A stretch of 17,763 bases of DNA, taken from assembly GCA_018897415.1 (NCBI GenBank), contig JAHIKR010000210.1, positions 1 to 17,763 on the forward strand, given 5' to 3'. This document shows, in pieces, positions 7,251 through 13,481 of the stretch (the first letter of the stretch is position 1; the number at the start of each line of letters is the position of its first letter). Position numbers and translations under genes: made by a program. This DNA is from Pseudomonadota bacterium. Lineage in GTDB: Bacteria > Desulfobacterota > Desulfobacteria > Desulfobacterales > ETH-SRB1. Below the pieces are notes generated by a model. The model saw nothing but the letters and a program-made list of their open reading frames with translations, was not told the DNA's origin and ran no database searches.

Positions 7251-8855
7251 GTGGGATCACTCTACTTGAACCGACTTTCGGGAGGGGAGCGAGAGTCCCT
7301 GACCGAGAAACTACACCAGTCACAGAAGGGTTTCTGCTTCATCTGTGAGGAAGCAATAGACCTTATCTTGCACAAAGACGCTATTGACATTGACCACGTC
7401 GTTCCAACAGCAGTTGGGGGAAAAGACGATCCTGTCAACTTTGCCCTGACCCACTCCAGCTGCAACCGGTCTAAGCAGGCTTCAAATCTCGAAGTGGCCC
7501 GAATCCTGCGCCGGTTTGGCAAGTTGAAGGAGAAGGCCGGACTGGAGAACCGCAACCCGAACTTGGATGATGTGCTACGCCTTTACGGTGGATCCAAGTA
7601 TGAGTTGTTTCTTAGCGTGGAGGACGAATTAATAAAGGCGTCACTGTCTGAGATGAGTCGAAATGCAGTCTTTACTCTCCCCCTGTATGCGGATGATCTC
7701 AGCGGATTCACATACTTTTTTGCAAAGCTCCCGATTGAGTACTTACACCACGACGAGAAGATAAATCCCCGATCCATCGGTCAGAATATCTCCAAGCTGA
7801 TCGAGGAGTTTTACCAGAAGCGCCCGCAGCTTCATATATCGCTCGGTTGGATAACCGTGCAAGATAACGGCAAGTGTCTCGTACGCATTTTTGATGGACA
7901 ACACAAGGCGGCTGCCCAAGTGCTTCTTGGTGTCAGAGAATTGCCTGTCAGAATTTTCGTGAACCCAGATGCGGATACCCTCCTTACAGCGAATACAAAC
8001 GCCGGAACTACTCTGCGGCAAGTGGCTTTTGACAAGTCTGTCCAGCGACGTCTTGGCAGTGCCTTGTATGTCGACAGGGTGGACCGTTACAAGGAAGAAT
8101 TGGGACTGGCGGAGGACGATTTCAGTTTCTCTGAACGAGACTTGGTCAAGTTCTTCAAGGGCGAGTCCCGCGAGATGAAGAAGTACATCCTTGATGATGT
8201 GAGGAACAGCGTAACTCACAATCCGGAAAACAAGCTAAAGGATTACATTGATTTTGGAGGAAGAAGGAAAGAGAAACCCTTGTCCTATTCATCGATCGAG
8301 AAAACCTTCTACTCGTTCTTCATATACCAGGAGGTGCTCGATACGCCCATAAGTTACCAACTTGAAAGTGGTGAAAATCCGCGGGAGCTTGAGAAACAGC
8401 AAATCTTGGAACTCATAAACCTAATTGCTGAGGAAATCTATATCGGAAAGTTCGACAGCGACATAGGAACATACAGAATTGAGAACCGCCTACAGTCGGG
8501 AGAATCATTGCCACTGGATCACGTCCGAGCATTTCGCATGAGCAAAGAGGAGATTCTATGGAACTGGCTGAAGTATATATCGCAAATCATCCGCAATTAT
8601 TTCATCATGCAGGGCATTCCAATAGATGAAAGCAAGTTGTTCCAGTACAAATTTCCTGTGCCACTGTGGGAGCGACTACGCACGTTCGTTTGCAATTTCC
8701 GCAATCTTCCCCTGTGGTCCAACATTGCTCTTTCCTCTACTGTCTTTGGTGGAAAGCAAAACTACGATTTTTGGCAGTACGTTTTCGAGAAGGGCAAGAC
8801 ACAACAGGGACAACAGGTTTTGCCGGAGCCGATCAACTTGATGAAGATGATCTGA
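7251..8855 (+). CDS. HNH endonuclease fused to a DGQHR-type domain
   Basis: A 534-residue protein with a GTG start at 7251 and a strong ribosome site AAGGAGGT at 7238-7245. Residues about 20-80 form a zinc-stabilised HNH nuclease: CFIC (29-32), [16 protein letters not shown] (45-60, His49 catalytic), [16 protein letters not shown] (61-76) with Asn63, His68 and Cys71. A second domain (about 135-300) contains [12 protein letters not shown] (212-223), the DGQHR signature of ParB/sulfiredoxin-like proteins such as DndB, followed by [18 protein letters not shown]. The last 230 residues are helical, with aromatic-rich ends. DGQHR and HNH domains recur in systems that read or guard modified DNA, so restriction of foreign DNA is the natural guess, but no modification genes are nearby. 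A 170-bp leader without a gene precedes it, including TTGACA at 7103-7108. It starts just after the cassette array and lacks its own attC. Confidence 0.75.
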   Translation: MGSLYLNRLSGGERESLTEKLHQSQKGFCFICEEAIDLILHKDAIDIDHVVPTAVGGKDDPVNFALTHSSCNRSKQASNLEVARILRRFGKLKEKAGLENRNPNLDDVLRLYGGSKYELFLSVEDELIKASLSEMSRNAVFTLPLYADDLSGFTYFFAKLPIEYLHHDEKINPRSIGQNISKLIEEFYQKRPQLHISLGWITVQDNGKCLVRIFDGQHKAAAQVLLGVRELPVRIFVNPDADTLLTANTNAGTTLRQVAFDKSVQRRLGSALYVDRVDRYKEELGLAEDDFSFSERDLVKFFKGESREMKKYILDDVRNSVTHNPENKLKDYIDFGGRRKEKPLSYSSIEKTFYSFFIYQEVLDTPISYQLESGENPRELEKQQILELINLIAEEIYIGKFDSDIGTYRIENRLQSGESLPLDHVRAFRMSKEEILWNWLKYISQIIRNYFIMQGIPIDESKLFQYKFPVPLWERLRTFVCNFRNLPLWSNIALSSTVFGGKQNYDFWQYVFEKGKTQQGQQVLPEPINLMKMI

Positions 8856-8956
8856 GCCCAAGAAGAAAAGAAAAAGACAGCGGAGTGGAGGGACAAAGGG
8901 GGATGGGGTTGAATTTAGGCGTTTCTTTTTTCATTTGTTTGGGGTAATGAAGTCAC

Positions 8957-9302
8957 ATGCCACGTCAAGCCAGAATAGATGCCCGCCCGCCTCGCCTGAG
9001 TTCGCGATGGCGGGCGGGCGCCGTGCATCATATCATATGCAGGGGTATCGAGCGACGAAACATTTTTAAAGACAATACCGATCGAAACCGGTTTCTGGAA
9101 AGACTCGGTTCTGTTTTGCAAAAGACCTCCACACCCTGCTACGTCTGGGCGCTGATTCCGGCAAAGAGCCGATTGCTCAAATTAGTGCCTGACGGCAACG
9201 GAGGTTGGCAAGTACCTCGGTCTGAGCAAATCCGCTGTCAGTCGTGCGGCCAATAGAGGCCAAAAACTGATCGTCGATCAATTCATGTCCCTGAAAGACT
9301 AG
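8957..9302 (+). pseudogene. RAYT-type (Y1/HUH) transposase remnant
   Basis: The open part starts MPRQARIDA and reads HHIICRGIERRNIFKDN and RFLERLGSVLQKTSTPCYVW followed by ALIP, the N-terminus of REP-associated IS200-like tyrosine transposases. Where the catalytic HUH stretch (NHFHLL) should follow ALIP, the text jumps to AKSRLLKLVPDG, so the active-site region is deleted. The C-terminal helix-turn-helix survives in another frame: from about 9205 it reads VGKYLGLSKSAVSRAANRG and stops at 9300-9302. An in-frame insertion between ARIDA and HHII is made by a GC-rich palindrome (8981-9019). The gene cannot encode a working transposase. Such genes move single-stranded elements bounded by short palindromes. 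Confidence 0.82.
8981..9019. repeat. GC-rich palindrome inside the transposase remnant
   Basis: GCCCGCCCGCC (8981-8991) and GGCGGGCGGGC (9009-9019) are perfect 11-bp inverted arms with a 17-base loop. The insert adds about 12 residues (RPPRLSSRWRAG) to the protein without breaking the frame. A related palindrome lies at 15426-15444. Confidence 0.8.
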
Positions 9303-9389
9303 AAACGCATAATTTCAACCCCGTTTTATCCGTCAGTCCCCCAATATTCCAAACAAACTAATCAGCAAACGATTGCAGGAGGTCGTCAT

Positions 9390-9668
9390 ATGAAATATAT
9401 AGTTGAAACCAAGAAATCAGTCGAGCAGGCCGTAACCAATTTGCAGGAAGCTGTGAAAAGACACAATTTTGGAGTGCTCCACATCCACAACCTGCAAGAA
9501 AGTCTGAGGAAAAAAGGCGTAGATTTCCCCAATGAATGCCAAATTCTTGAGATTTGCAATCCTCAAAAAGCCAAACAAGTGCTGACCGATGATATGAGCA
9601 TGAACATGGATGTATTGAATTTGAAAGAAGCTAAAACCAGCTTTAGTCGCTTAATTACAGACAAGTAG
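9390..9668 (+). pseudogene. DUF302 fragment joined to the start of a Phd-like antitoxin
   Basis: The frame has an excellent ribosome site (AGGAGGT, 9377-9383) and encodes 92 residues. Residues 1-72 match the first two thirds of a DUF302 domain: KKSVEQAVTNLQEAVKRHNF, then FGVLHIHNLQ, GVDFPNECQILEICNPQKAK and QVLTDDMSMN. DUF302 proteins continue from here into an LPC strand and a final beta hairpin, which are missing. Instead residues 73-89 read MDVLNLKEAKTSFSRLI, the typical N-terminus of Phd/YefM antitoxins (DNA-binding, toxin-neutralising), which stops three residues later. So two gene fragments have been joined in frame. Whether the chimera is expressed or folds is unknown; both halves are incomplete. 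The next gene starts two bases after its stop. Confidence 0.65.
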
Positions 9669-9670
9669 TT

Positions 9671-10213
9671 ATGGGTATGACAAAAAAATCAAATCTTCTA
9701 CTGGTTATTATCATAATGCTCTTTATGGGCTGTACAAAATTTAATGTAATAATCACTAATCCACAAATTCAAGAAAAACTTGACTCCAAATTTCCCATTA
9801 CTAAAACCTATTTATTATTTTTCGAAATCACATATAAAAATGCAAGAATTATACTGCAAAATGGTTCTGACAAAGTTCGGATTGGTTTAGATGTAACTTT
9901 AAATATTCCAATAAACGAGAATCCAGAACTGTTAAGTGGGGGCGTGGAAATAATTTCCGACATAGATTTTAATTCAGATGCCGGACAACTTTTTTTAATC
10001 GATTGTCAGATTGATAAGCTATCTTTAAAAGGAGTTCCTCCGACATATACTGATAAGGTTAATGATATTCTAAACATCTCTGTTAAGGAATATCTTAATA
10101 ATTTCCCTATTTACACTCTTAGTGCTAAGGATATAAAGACAACTGCTGTAAAACTATTGATAAAGGATGTTAAGATTAGAGATGGTGTATTAGTTGTTAC
10201 ACTTGGCGTATAA
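9671..10213 (+). CDS. DUF1439/YceB-like lipoprotein
   Basis: A 180-residue protein with a lipoprotein signal: basic start MGMTKKS, hydrophobic LLLVIIIMLF, and lipobox LFMGC with Cys21 as the lipid-bearing residue. The mature part begins TKFNVIITNPQIQEKLDSKF and continues with FEITYKNARIILQNGSDKVR and IGLDVTLNIP. It has a DSDIDFNSDAGQLFL-like strand region and an amphipathic C-terminal half ending VKIRDGVLVVTLGV. This pattern of IQEKLDSKFP, long paired strands and a closing DGVLVVTLG strand is that of the YceB/DUF1439 family, a BPI-like fold of outer-membrane or periplasmic lipoproteins with no settled function. The start may be ATG 9671 or ATG 9677. No clear ribosome site precedes either, so expression may depend on read-on from the chimeric ORF two bases upstream. 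Confidence 0.72.
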   Translation: MGMTKKSNLLLVIIIMLFMGCTKFNVIITNPQIQEKLDSKFPITKTYLLFFEITYKNARIILQNGSDKVRIGLDVTLNIPINENPELLSGGVEIISDIDFNSDAGQLFLIDCQIDKLSLKGVPPTYTDKVNDILNISVKEYLNNFPIYTLSAKDIKTTAVKLLIKDVKIRDGVLVVTLGV

Positions 10214-10301
10214 CGTATAACTCAGGCGAATAGATACTACAGGTTTTTTAAATCCGTCTTTAAAACAAATTTCATATATAAATTACGAAAAATTGTCTAA
10301 A

Positions 10302-10385
10302 ATGAAACAGTTACCAACAGATCTCGAAATACTGAACGCAAGTTATGATCGATATTATGATGAATTCGTGTCATGTCATACATAG
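10302..10385 (+). pseudogene. Short remnant ORF clipped beside the MITE
   Basis: Frame of 27 codons beginning MKQLPTDLEILNASYDRYYD, then EFVSCHT and a stop. The N-terminus resembles small uncharacterised proteins that begin LPTDxEIxxxIYDRYYxEF, but this is recall, not an alignment. The frame ends 6 bases before the left arm of the 143-bp element (10392), as if the gene had been cut by the element or by an accompanying deletion. No ribosome site is evident. Confidence 0.4.
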
Positions 10386-10391
10386 GAAGTG

Positions 10392-10534
10392 AGGGATGTA
10401 CATAAGATTATAAGTTGGGATAATAAGTTTGCGTATTCGACTATATAGGTAGAGAAATGGCATAAACAAGATGCTCAAGGGTAACAAGGTGCTTGTTGAT
10501 GGGATGAGAATCTTATAAACTTATGTACGTCCCT
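10392..10534. mobile_element. MITE-like element, 143 bp with 23-bp inverted ends
   Basis: The left end 10392-10414 begins AGGGATGTACATAAG. The right end 10512-10534 ends CTTATGTACGTCCCT. They are reverse complements at 21 of 23 positions. The interior has no gene; it contains a smaller inverted pair, AACAAG and CTTGTT. No clear target duplication is seen. Termini of the form GGGACGT are ones I associate with elements moved by IS200-like or related transposases in these bacteria, but the parent is not in the window. Confidence 0.75.
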
Positions 10535-10610
10535 GTCCTCTAACGGGTTTGTATATTATCAACCATAGTGCCTGTATGCTCATCGAGTATGTGGGCGAAA
10601 GGAGAGCAAA

Positions 10611-10826
10611 ATGGCGGAAAGTGTATACAAGATAATCGAGTTGGTTGGAACAAGCACCGAGTCGTGGGAGAAAGCTGCTGCGGCTGCTGTGGAGACGGCT
10701 TCGCAGTCATTACGCAATCTTCGTATTGCTGAGGTAGTCGAACTGGATATGCAGTTGGCGGACGGAAAGGTCCGCGCTTACCGTGCAAAGGTTAAGGTGT
10801 CCTTCAAGTATGAGCGCGGGGACTAA
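10611..10826 (+). CDS. Dodecin family protein
   Basis: A 71-residue protein with ATG at 10611 after GGAGAG. The whole length fits dodecin: VYKIIELVGTSTESWEKAA, a helix AAAVETASQSLRNL, then RIAEVVELDMQLADGK and VRAYRAKVKVSFKYE. Dodecins are dodecameric hollow shells of beta-alpha-beta-beta subunits that store or buffer flavins. In the flavin-binding archaeal type a Trp sits before AEVV; here that place is Ile39, and the usual Gln in the last strand is Arg in AYRAKV. This is therefore the variant subgroup that lacks the stacking Trp, and flavin binding cannot be assumed. The next gene starts 12 bases after its stop, so the two may be cotranscribed. Confidence 0.92.
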   Translation: MAESVYKIIELVGTSTESWEKAAAAAVETASQSLRNLRIAEVVELDMQLADGKVRAYRAKVKVSFKYERGD

Positions 10827-10837
10827 GGGGGGGCAGC

Positions 10838-11605
10838 ATGGTGTACAATGCACGATGGATGAAGATGTGGATAGTAGTTTTTATCGCTGTGTCAATGGTC
10901 TTGACTTGCACAGTGGTTCTGGCCCAAGGTAAAGGGAAGGGGCGACGTGACGAGCCACCAGGCTGGCAAAAGGGAGAAAAGAAAGGTTGGGAGGGCGATG
11001 TTCCCCCTGGAATCGAGAAGAAAGGTGGTTGGATGCCACCCGGGCTGAGCAAAGAGGAACATGCAGAATGGAAGAACGGGCGGCCTCCAGGATGGAGTCG
11101 TGGCGAGAAAGAAGGATGGAAGGGTGCTGATATGCCGCCCGGGCTTGCAAAAAAGGGTGGTGAGCTTCCTTCCGGCTTAGCAAAGAGCACCCCTCCTGGA
11201 TGGGAGAAGTGGAACGATGAGAAAAAGAAAGGCTGGGAAAAGAAACTTGGAGAGGCAAAGGAAAAAGTGCGTGGTAGGGCTAAGAAACTAAAAGACTTCT
11301 CTGAGGAAAATTTGGATAGCACCATCGGTTCGCTCGAGGCAGCAGCAAGAAAAGGAGTCCCTATTAGACATGCCCGTGGTCTTGTAGAAAAAGCTATGGA
11401 GAAGGGCGTTAGAGGAAGGGGACTGGAGACCACCAGCAGAGCAATGGCTTATGGCGTCGGCAAGGAAGTAGATTTCGACCAACTTGGTAAGTTCGTTCAC
11501 GAAAAGCTGGATGAAGGGTTAAGAGATGATGAGTTATCGATTGAAATCTACAAAGAAATTGCCAAGCGCCACGAGGAGCAACTGAAAACAATTCAACTGA
11601 AATAA
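10838..11605 (+). CDS. Secreted PPG/W-repeat basic protein
   Basis: A 255-residue protein, ATG 10838 with a G-rich ribosome site (AGGGGGGGC) just upstream; ATG 10859 (Met8) is an alternative. A signal peptide is visible: basic start, hydrophobic WIVVFIAVSMVLTCTVV, and cleavage likely after VLA at residue 29. Residues 30-122 hold seven short repeats built on PPG(W/L/I), at about 40, 56, 67, 83, 100, 111 (PSGL) and 119, with linkers such as KGEKKGW. This part is rich in Gly, Pro, Trp and Lys. From about 125 the chain turns helical and highly charged (KKKGWEKKLGEAKEKVRGRA and on to the end). The mature protein would be periplasmic or exported. I recognise no function; surface, nucleic-acid or polysaccharide binding would suit its composition. 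Twelve bases separate it from the dodecin gene. Confidence 0.75.
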   Translation: MVYNARWMKMWIVVFIAVSMVLTCTVVLAQGKGKGRRDEPPGWQKGEKKGWEGDVPPGIEKKGGWMPPGLSKEEHAEWKNGRPPGWSRGEKEGWKGADMPPGLAKKGGELPSGLAKSTPPGWEKWNDEKKKGWEKKLGEAKEKVRGRAKKLKDFSEENLDSTIGSLEAAARKGVPIRHARGLVEKAMEKGVRGRGLETTSRAMAYGVGKEVDFDQLGKFVHEKLDEGLRDDELSIEIYKEIAKRHEEQLKTIQLK

Positions 11606-11778
11606 GAGGTCATATATTTGATGCACTTGAGCGAAAGAAGCCATTTCTAAACTTCAAAGATGTTCTCGCAGATTATCCTGATATAGAAAAGAAATTTTAT
11701 GAATATAAAGACAATAGATTAAAGGAGATTCTCAAAGATCGGCTTGCTGAATGTGGTTATGAATTAGAAATTGTTTAG
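11606..11778 (+). pseudogene. 3' fragment of a UPF0158-like gene
   Basis: A frame without its own start, overlapping the end of the preceding gene, reads RGHIFDALERKKPFLNFKDV and then LADYPDIEKKFYEYKDNRLK, ending with ECGYELEIV and a stop at 11776-11778. The pattern GxxxFxxFKDVLxxYPxxExxWYxFKxxRL is the C-terminal half of UPF0158 proteins (function unknown). The N-terminal half is absent, so this is a remnant. It probably entered through a deletion that joined it to the 3' end of the PPG/W-repeat gene. Confidence 0.6.
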
Positions 11779-11782
11779 TATA

Positions 11783-11866
11783 GTTGATACCATTAATGCG
11801 TTTGATGAAACGTCGGTAATTGACATAAAACCATTATTTCGACAAGTTATTCCAAAGAGGAGGTAA
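11783..11866 (+). pseudogene. 3' fragment of a TrmO-like (UPF0066) gene
   Basis: The frame reads VDTINAFDETSVIDIKPLFR, then QVIPKRR and a stop at 11864-11866. TrmO-type tRNA N6-methyltransferases end with a motif close to DxIDGTPVLDIKPY, and this is a worn copy (DETSVIDIKP). Only the last 27 codons remain. It sits 4 bases after the UPF0158-like remnant, so two different genes have been cut down to their 3' ends side by side. The motif is short, so the call is tentative. Confidence 0.45.
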
Positions 11867-11971
11867 TAACTCCCGGCTGAGTGAGAAGATAATATATATT
11901 CATGGGTTGCAAAAAGTCTGATTTCCTGGTAATAACATAGAAAAATTTTACCTCTAATCAGGAGATCAAAA

Positions 11972-12334
11972 ATGACAAAACAAATTTCTTTTTCAAAGTA
12001 TGAGCAAAAAGTTCTTCCCAACTTCCGGCAAAAAATCGGTGCAGCAGAGTCTACCGAGGATGTAAAAAAGTTTTTTGTCTATACTGTCCAGGAGTTATTT
12101 GAAAGTATTTTTGCTGAAAAAATTGACTTTGAATATGAAGATATTGAATTAATGCCTGGCAAAGAGCCATATTATCTTTTGAGCAAACAGCTTGTTTCTT
12201 CCAATGAATTTAAGTCTGTCTGGAATGAATCGGATTTGCCTCGTTTGCTTTCTCGATTAGCGGAAACTGCGGTGAACCGTTATAAGCATCTTAAAAAACG
12301 ACCGGAAAGAACCGACGCTAAAATTAGAATGTAG
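11972..12334 (+). CDS. Hypothetical 120-residue protein
   Basis: The ATG at 11972 follows CAGGAG (11959-11964) at a good distance, and the frame runs cleanly to TAG at 12332-12334. The protein is hydrophilic and mostly helical: MTKQISFSKYEQKVLPNFRQ, then STEDVKKFFVYTVQELFESI and FEYEDIELMPGKEPYYLLSK, a hydrophobic patch LPRLLSRLAETAV, and a basic end KHLKKRPERTD. It has no signal peptide, membrane segment or known motif that I can name. The stop codon is followed at once by a 167-bp MITE, so the element may have replaced its terminator or trimmed its last residues. Cytosolic protein of unknown role. Confidence 0.6.
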   Translation: MTKQISFSKYEQKVLPNFRQKIGAAESTEDVKKFFVYTVQELFESIFAEKIDFEYEDIELMPGKEPYYLLSKQLVSSNEFKSVWNESDLPRLLSRLAETAVNRYKHLKKRPERTDAKIRM

Positions 12335-12337
12335 TAC

Positions 12338-12504
12338 CGAGACCTTTGAAAAATGTTCAATTTTGTTCAAGGTCAAGGAAGGCGAAAATTTTAACCGCAG
12401 GAATACATTGAGTATTTTGAGGATAGCGCTAAAGCTTCACTGCGTGCCAAAATTTGAGTCTGACGCAGAGATTGGGCAAAAGGGGACGTTTTGCAAAGGT
12501 CTCG
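12338..12504. mobile_element. MITE-like element, 167 bp, with TAC flanks
   Basis: The left end 12338-12353 starts CGAGACCTTTGAAAAA and the right end 12489-12504 is TTTTGCAAAGGTCTCG. They pair at 15 of 16 positions. TAC stands on both outer sides (12335-12337 and 12505-12507), a likely 3-bp target duplication. The interior has no gene. A sequence of this kind, GAGACCTTTG at both ends with an inner GGGGACGTTTTGC, is one I recall as a repeated element in sulfate-reducing bacteria. It begins one base after the stop codon of the 120-residue gene. Confidence 0.75.
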
Positions 12505-12541
12505 TACCGCAAAGATCGTAGTTATCCCTTAAACTTCACCA

Positions 12542-12575
12542 CCCCGTTTTATCCACATATCCCTACGGGTTTTTT
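12542..12575 (+). terminator. Possible weak intrinsic terminator
   Basis: CCCGT (12543-12547) and ACGGG (12565-12569) can pair over 5 bp with a 17-nt loop, followed by TTTTTT (12570-12575) and a further T-rich run. It would end plus-strand transcripts before the convergent minus-strand HD gene. The stem is short, so confidence is low. Confidence 0.3.
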
Positions 12576-12604
12576 GTTTTGAAGATTGTAAGAGAGGTTT
12601 TGAA

Positions 12605-13333
12605 TCAAGAATAAAAGATTTTCCTTGCTTGTTTTCGGCCGCTTTCGGTTAAAAAAGTCTTTTCAATAAACCCGACGATGTCTTCATCATTCATAGGGTT
12701 TTCTTTTTGCTTTTCCTCAAGATTGACGATAATGTCTGCGTCATAAACTATCTTGAAATTGATGTTTGTGTCATCTGATAGATGATGGTGACGGTCTATG
12801 ATATCGCATACCTCATCAATCAGCTCCTTTTTTGCCCCAAGCTCTGTCATTATAGATCTTGCAACAGGCAGTCCTGTTTTTTCATGATTTTCAGCCGCAG
12901 CGCTCGCCTTTGCCCCCGCTGCTTCATAAATATCGATATCATGCAGATATGCGGCAGCTAGAATTACAGCCAGGTCGCCGCCTTCGTTCTTTCCGATCCT
13001 TTCGGCATAGCGTGCTACTCGCATGACATGACCGATCCGCTTAAAATCCTTCTTGAAATACCTTTTCATTTCAACTGCAAGCCGATCCTTAAGCATATCC
13101 TCCCTCTGGTCCTTGTATTCTTCAGGAAGGTCGCCCATGCACTGCGCTGCATACTGGCAGTACGCCGCACAACCAAAGTCCATTTTAGGATTTATAAACT
13201 TCTGCCCGCAATTGGGGCATTTTCGTGTTGTGTCATCCTTGAAAAATTCAACATCTTTGCCGCACTCAGGGCATTTAACATCAAAAACCGCCCCTGGCTT
13301 CCAATACCTTATGTCCTGTCCAGGACATTTCAT
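12605..13333 (-). CDS. Zinc-ribbon HD-domain phosphohydrolase
   Basis: A 242-residue protein. The frame extends seven codons further, but the ATG at 13333 has GGAGGA about 7 bases upstream and gives the clean start MKCPGQDIRYWKPG. Residues 17-45 form a zinc ribbon with Cys21, Cys24, Cys39 and Cys42 (CPECG ... CPNCG). More cysteines follow in MDFGCAAYCQYAAQC (Cys55, 59, 65), which could hold a second metal site. From about 95 it is an HD-domain: HVMRVARYAERIG (His102), AAAYLHDIDIYE (His131-Asp132), IDRHHHLSDD (about 180-188) and VYDADIIVNLEE (Asp198 region). HD enzymes are metal-dependent phosphatases or phosphodiesterases; the substrate here is unknown. It is the last gene of the minus-strand group, separated from the J-domain gene by a hairpin, so it is probably transcribed on its own. 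Confidence 0.85.
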   Translation of the reverse strand: MKCPGQDIRYWKPGAVFDVKCPECGKDVEFFKDDTTRKCPNCGQKFINPKMDFGCAAYCQYAAQCMGDLPEEYKDQREDMLKDRLAVEMKRYFKKDFKRIGHVMRVARYAERIGKNEGGDLAVILAAAYLHDIDIYEAAGAKASAAAENHEKTGLPVARSIMTELGAKKELIDEVCDIIDRHHHLSDDTNINFKIVYDADIIVNLEEKQKENPMNDEDIVGFIEKTFLTESGRKQARKIFYS

Positions 13334-13407
13334 TATAATTCCTCCGCACAGCACACTTATGATAAATTCTCAAGTTTTGCACCCCTCTATGCAACAAAAG
13401 TTTTAAA

Positions 13408-13444
13408 GGGTAAAGGACTAAATAAATTTTTTAGTCCTTTACCC
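13408..13444 (-). terminator. Strong hairpin between the J-domain and HD genes
   Basis: Perfect 14-bp inverted arms, GGGTAAAGGACTAA (13408-13421) and TTAGTCCTTTACCC (13431-13444), with a 9-base AT loop. On the minus strand the hairpin is followed by TTTAAAACTTTTG, so it probably ends the transcript of the J-domain gene. The tail is not a pure T-run, which lowers certainty. Confidence 0.6.
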
Positions 13445-13481
13445 CTATAGTATTGATAGGAATTAGCGGGTGTGAAACGTT

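Noticed and set aside
7743..8219. 158-codon minus-strand frame inside the HNH gene
   Set aside because: It has no recognisable motif or ribosome site and lies wholly inside a gene with clear domains.
9172..9200. GCTCAAA followed by GCCTGACGG as the missing attC of a fifth cassette
   Set aside because: The R'' box lacks the final AAC, no paired R' follows, and the segment is explained by the transposase remnant.
9316..9330. Shared words CCCCGTTTTATCC near 9319 and 12543 as a repeat element
   Set aside because: The match is only about 13 bp and the surrounding bases differ, so I cannot support an element.
10804..11433. Long minus-strand frame opposite the PPG/W-repeat gene
   Set aside because: It is a Ser/Pro/Phe-rich mirror of the repeat gene, lacks a ribosome site, and the plus-strand frame has a signal peptide and good start.
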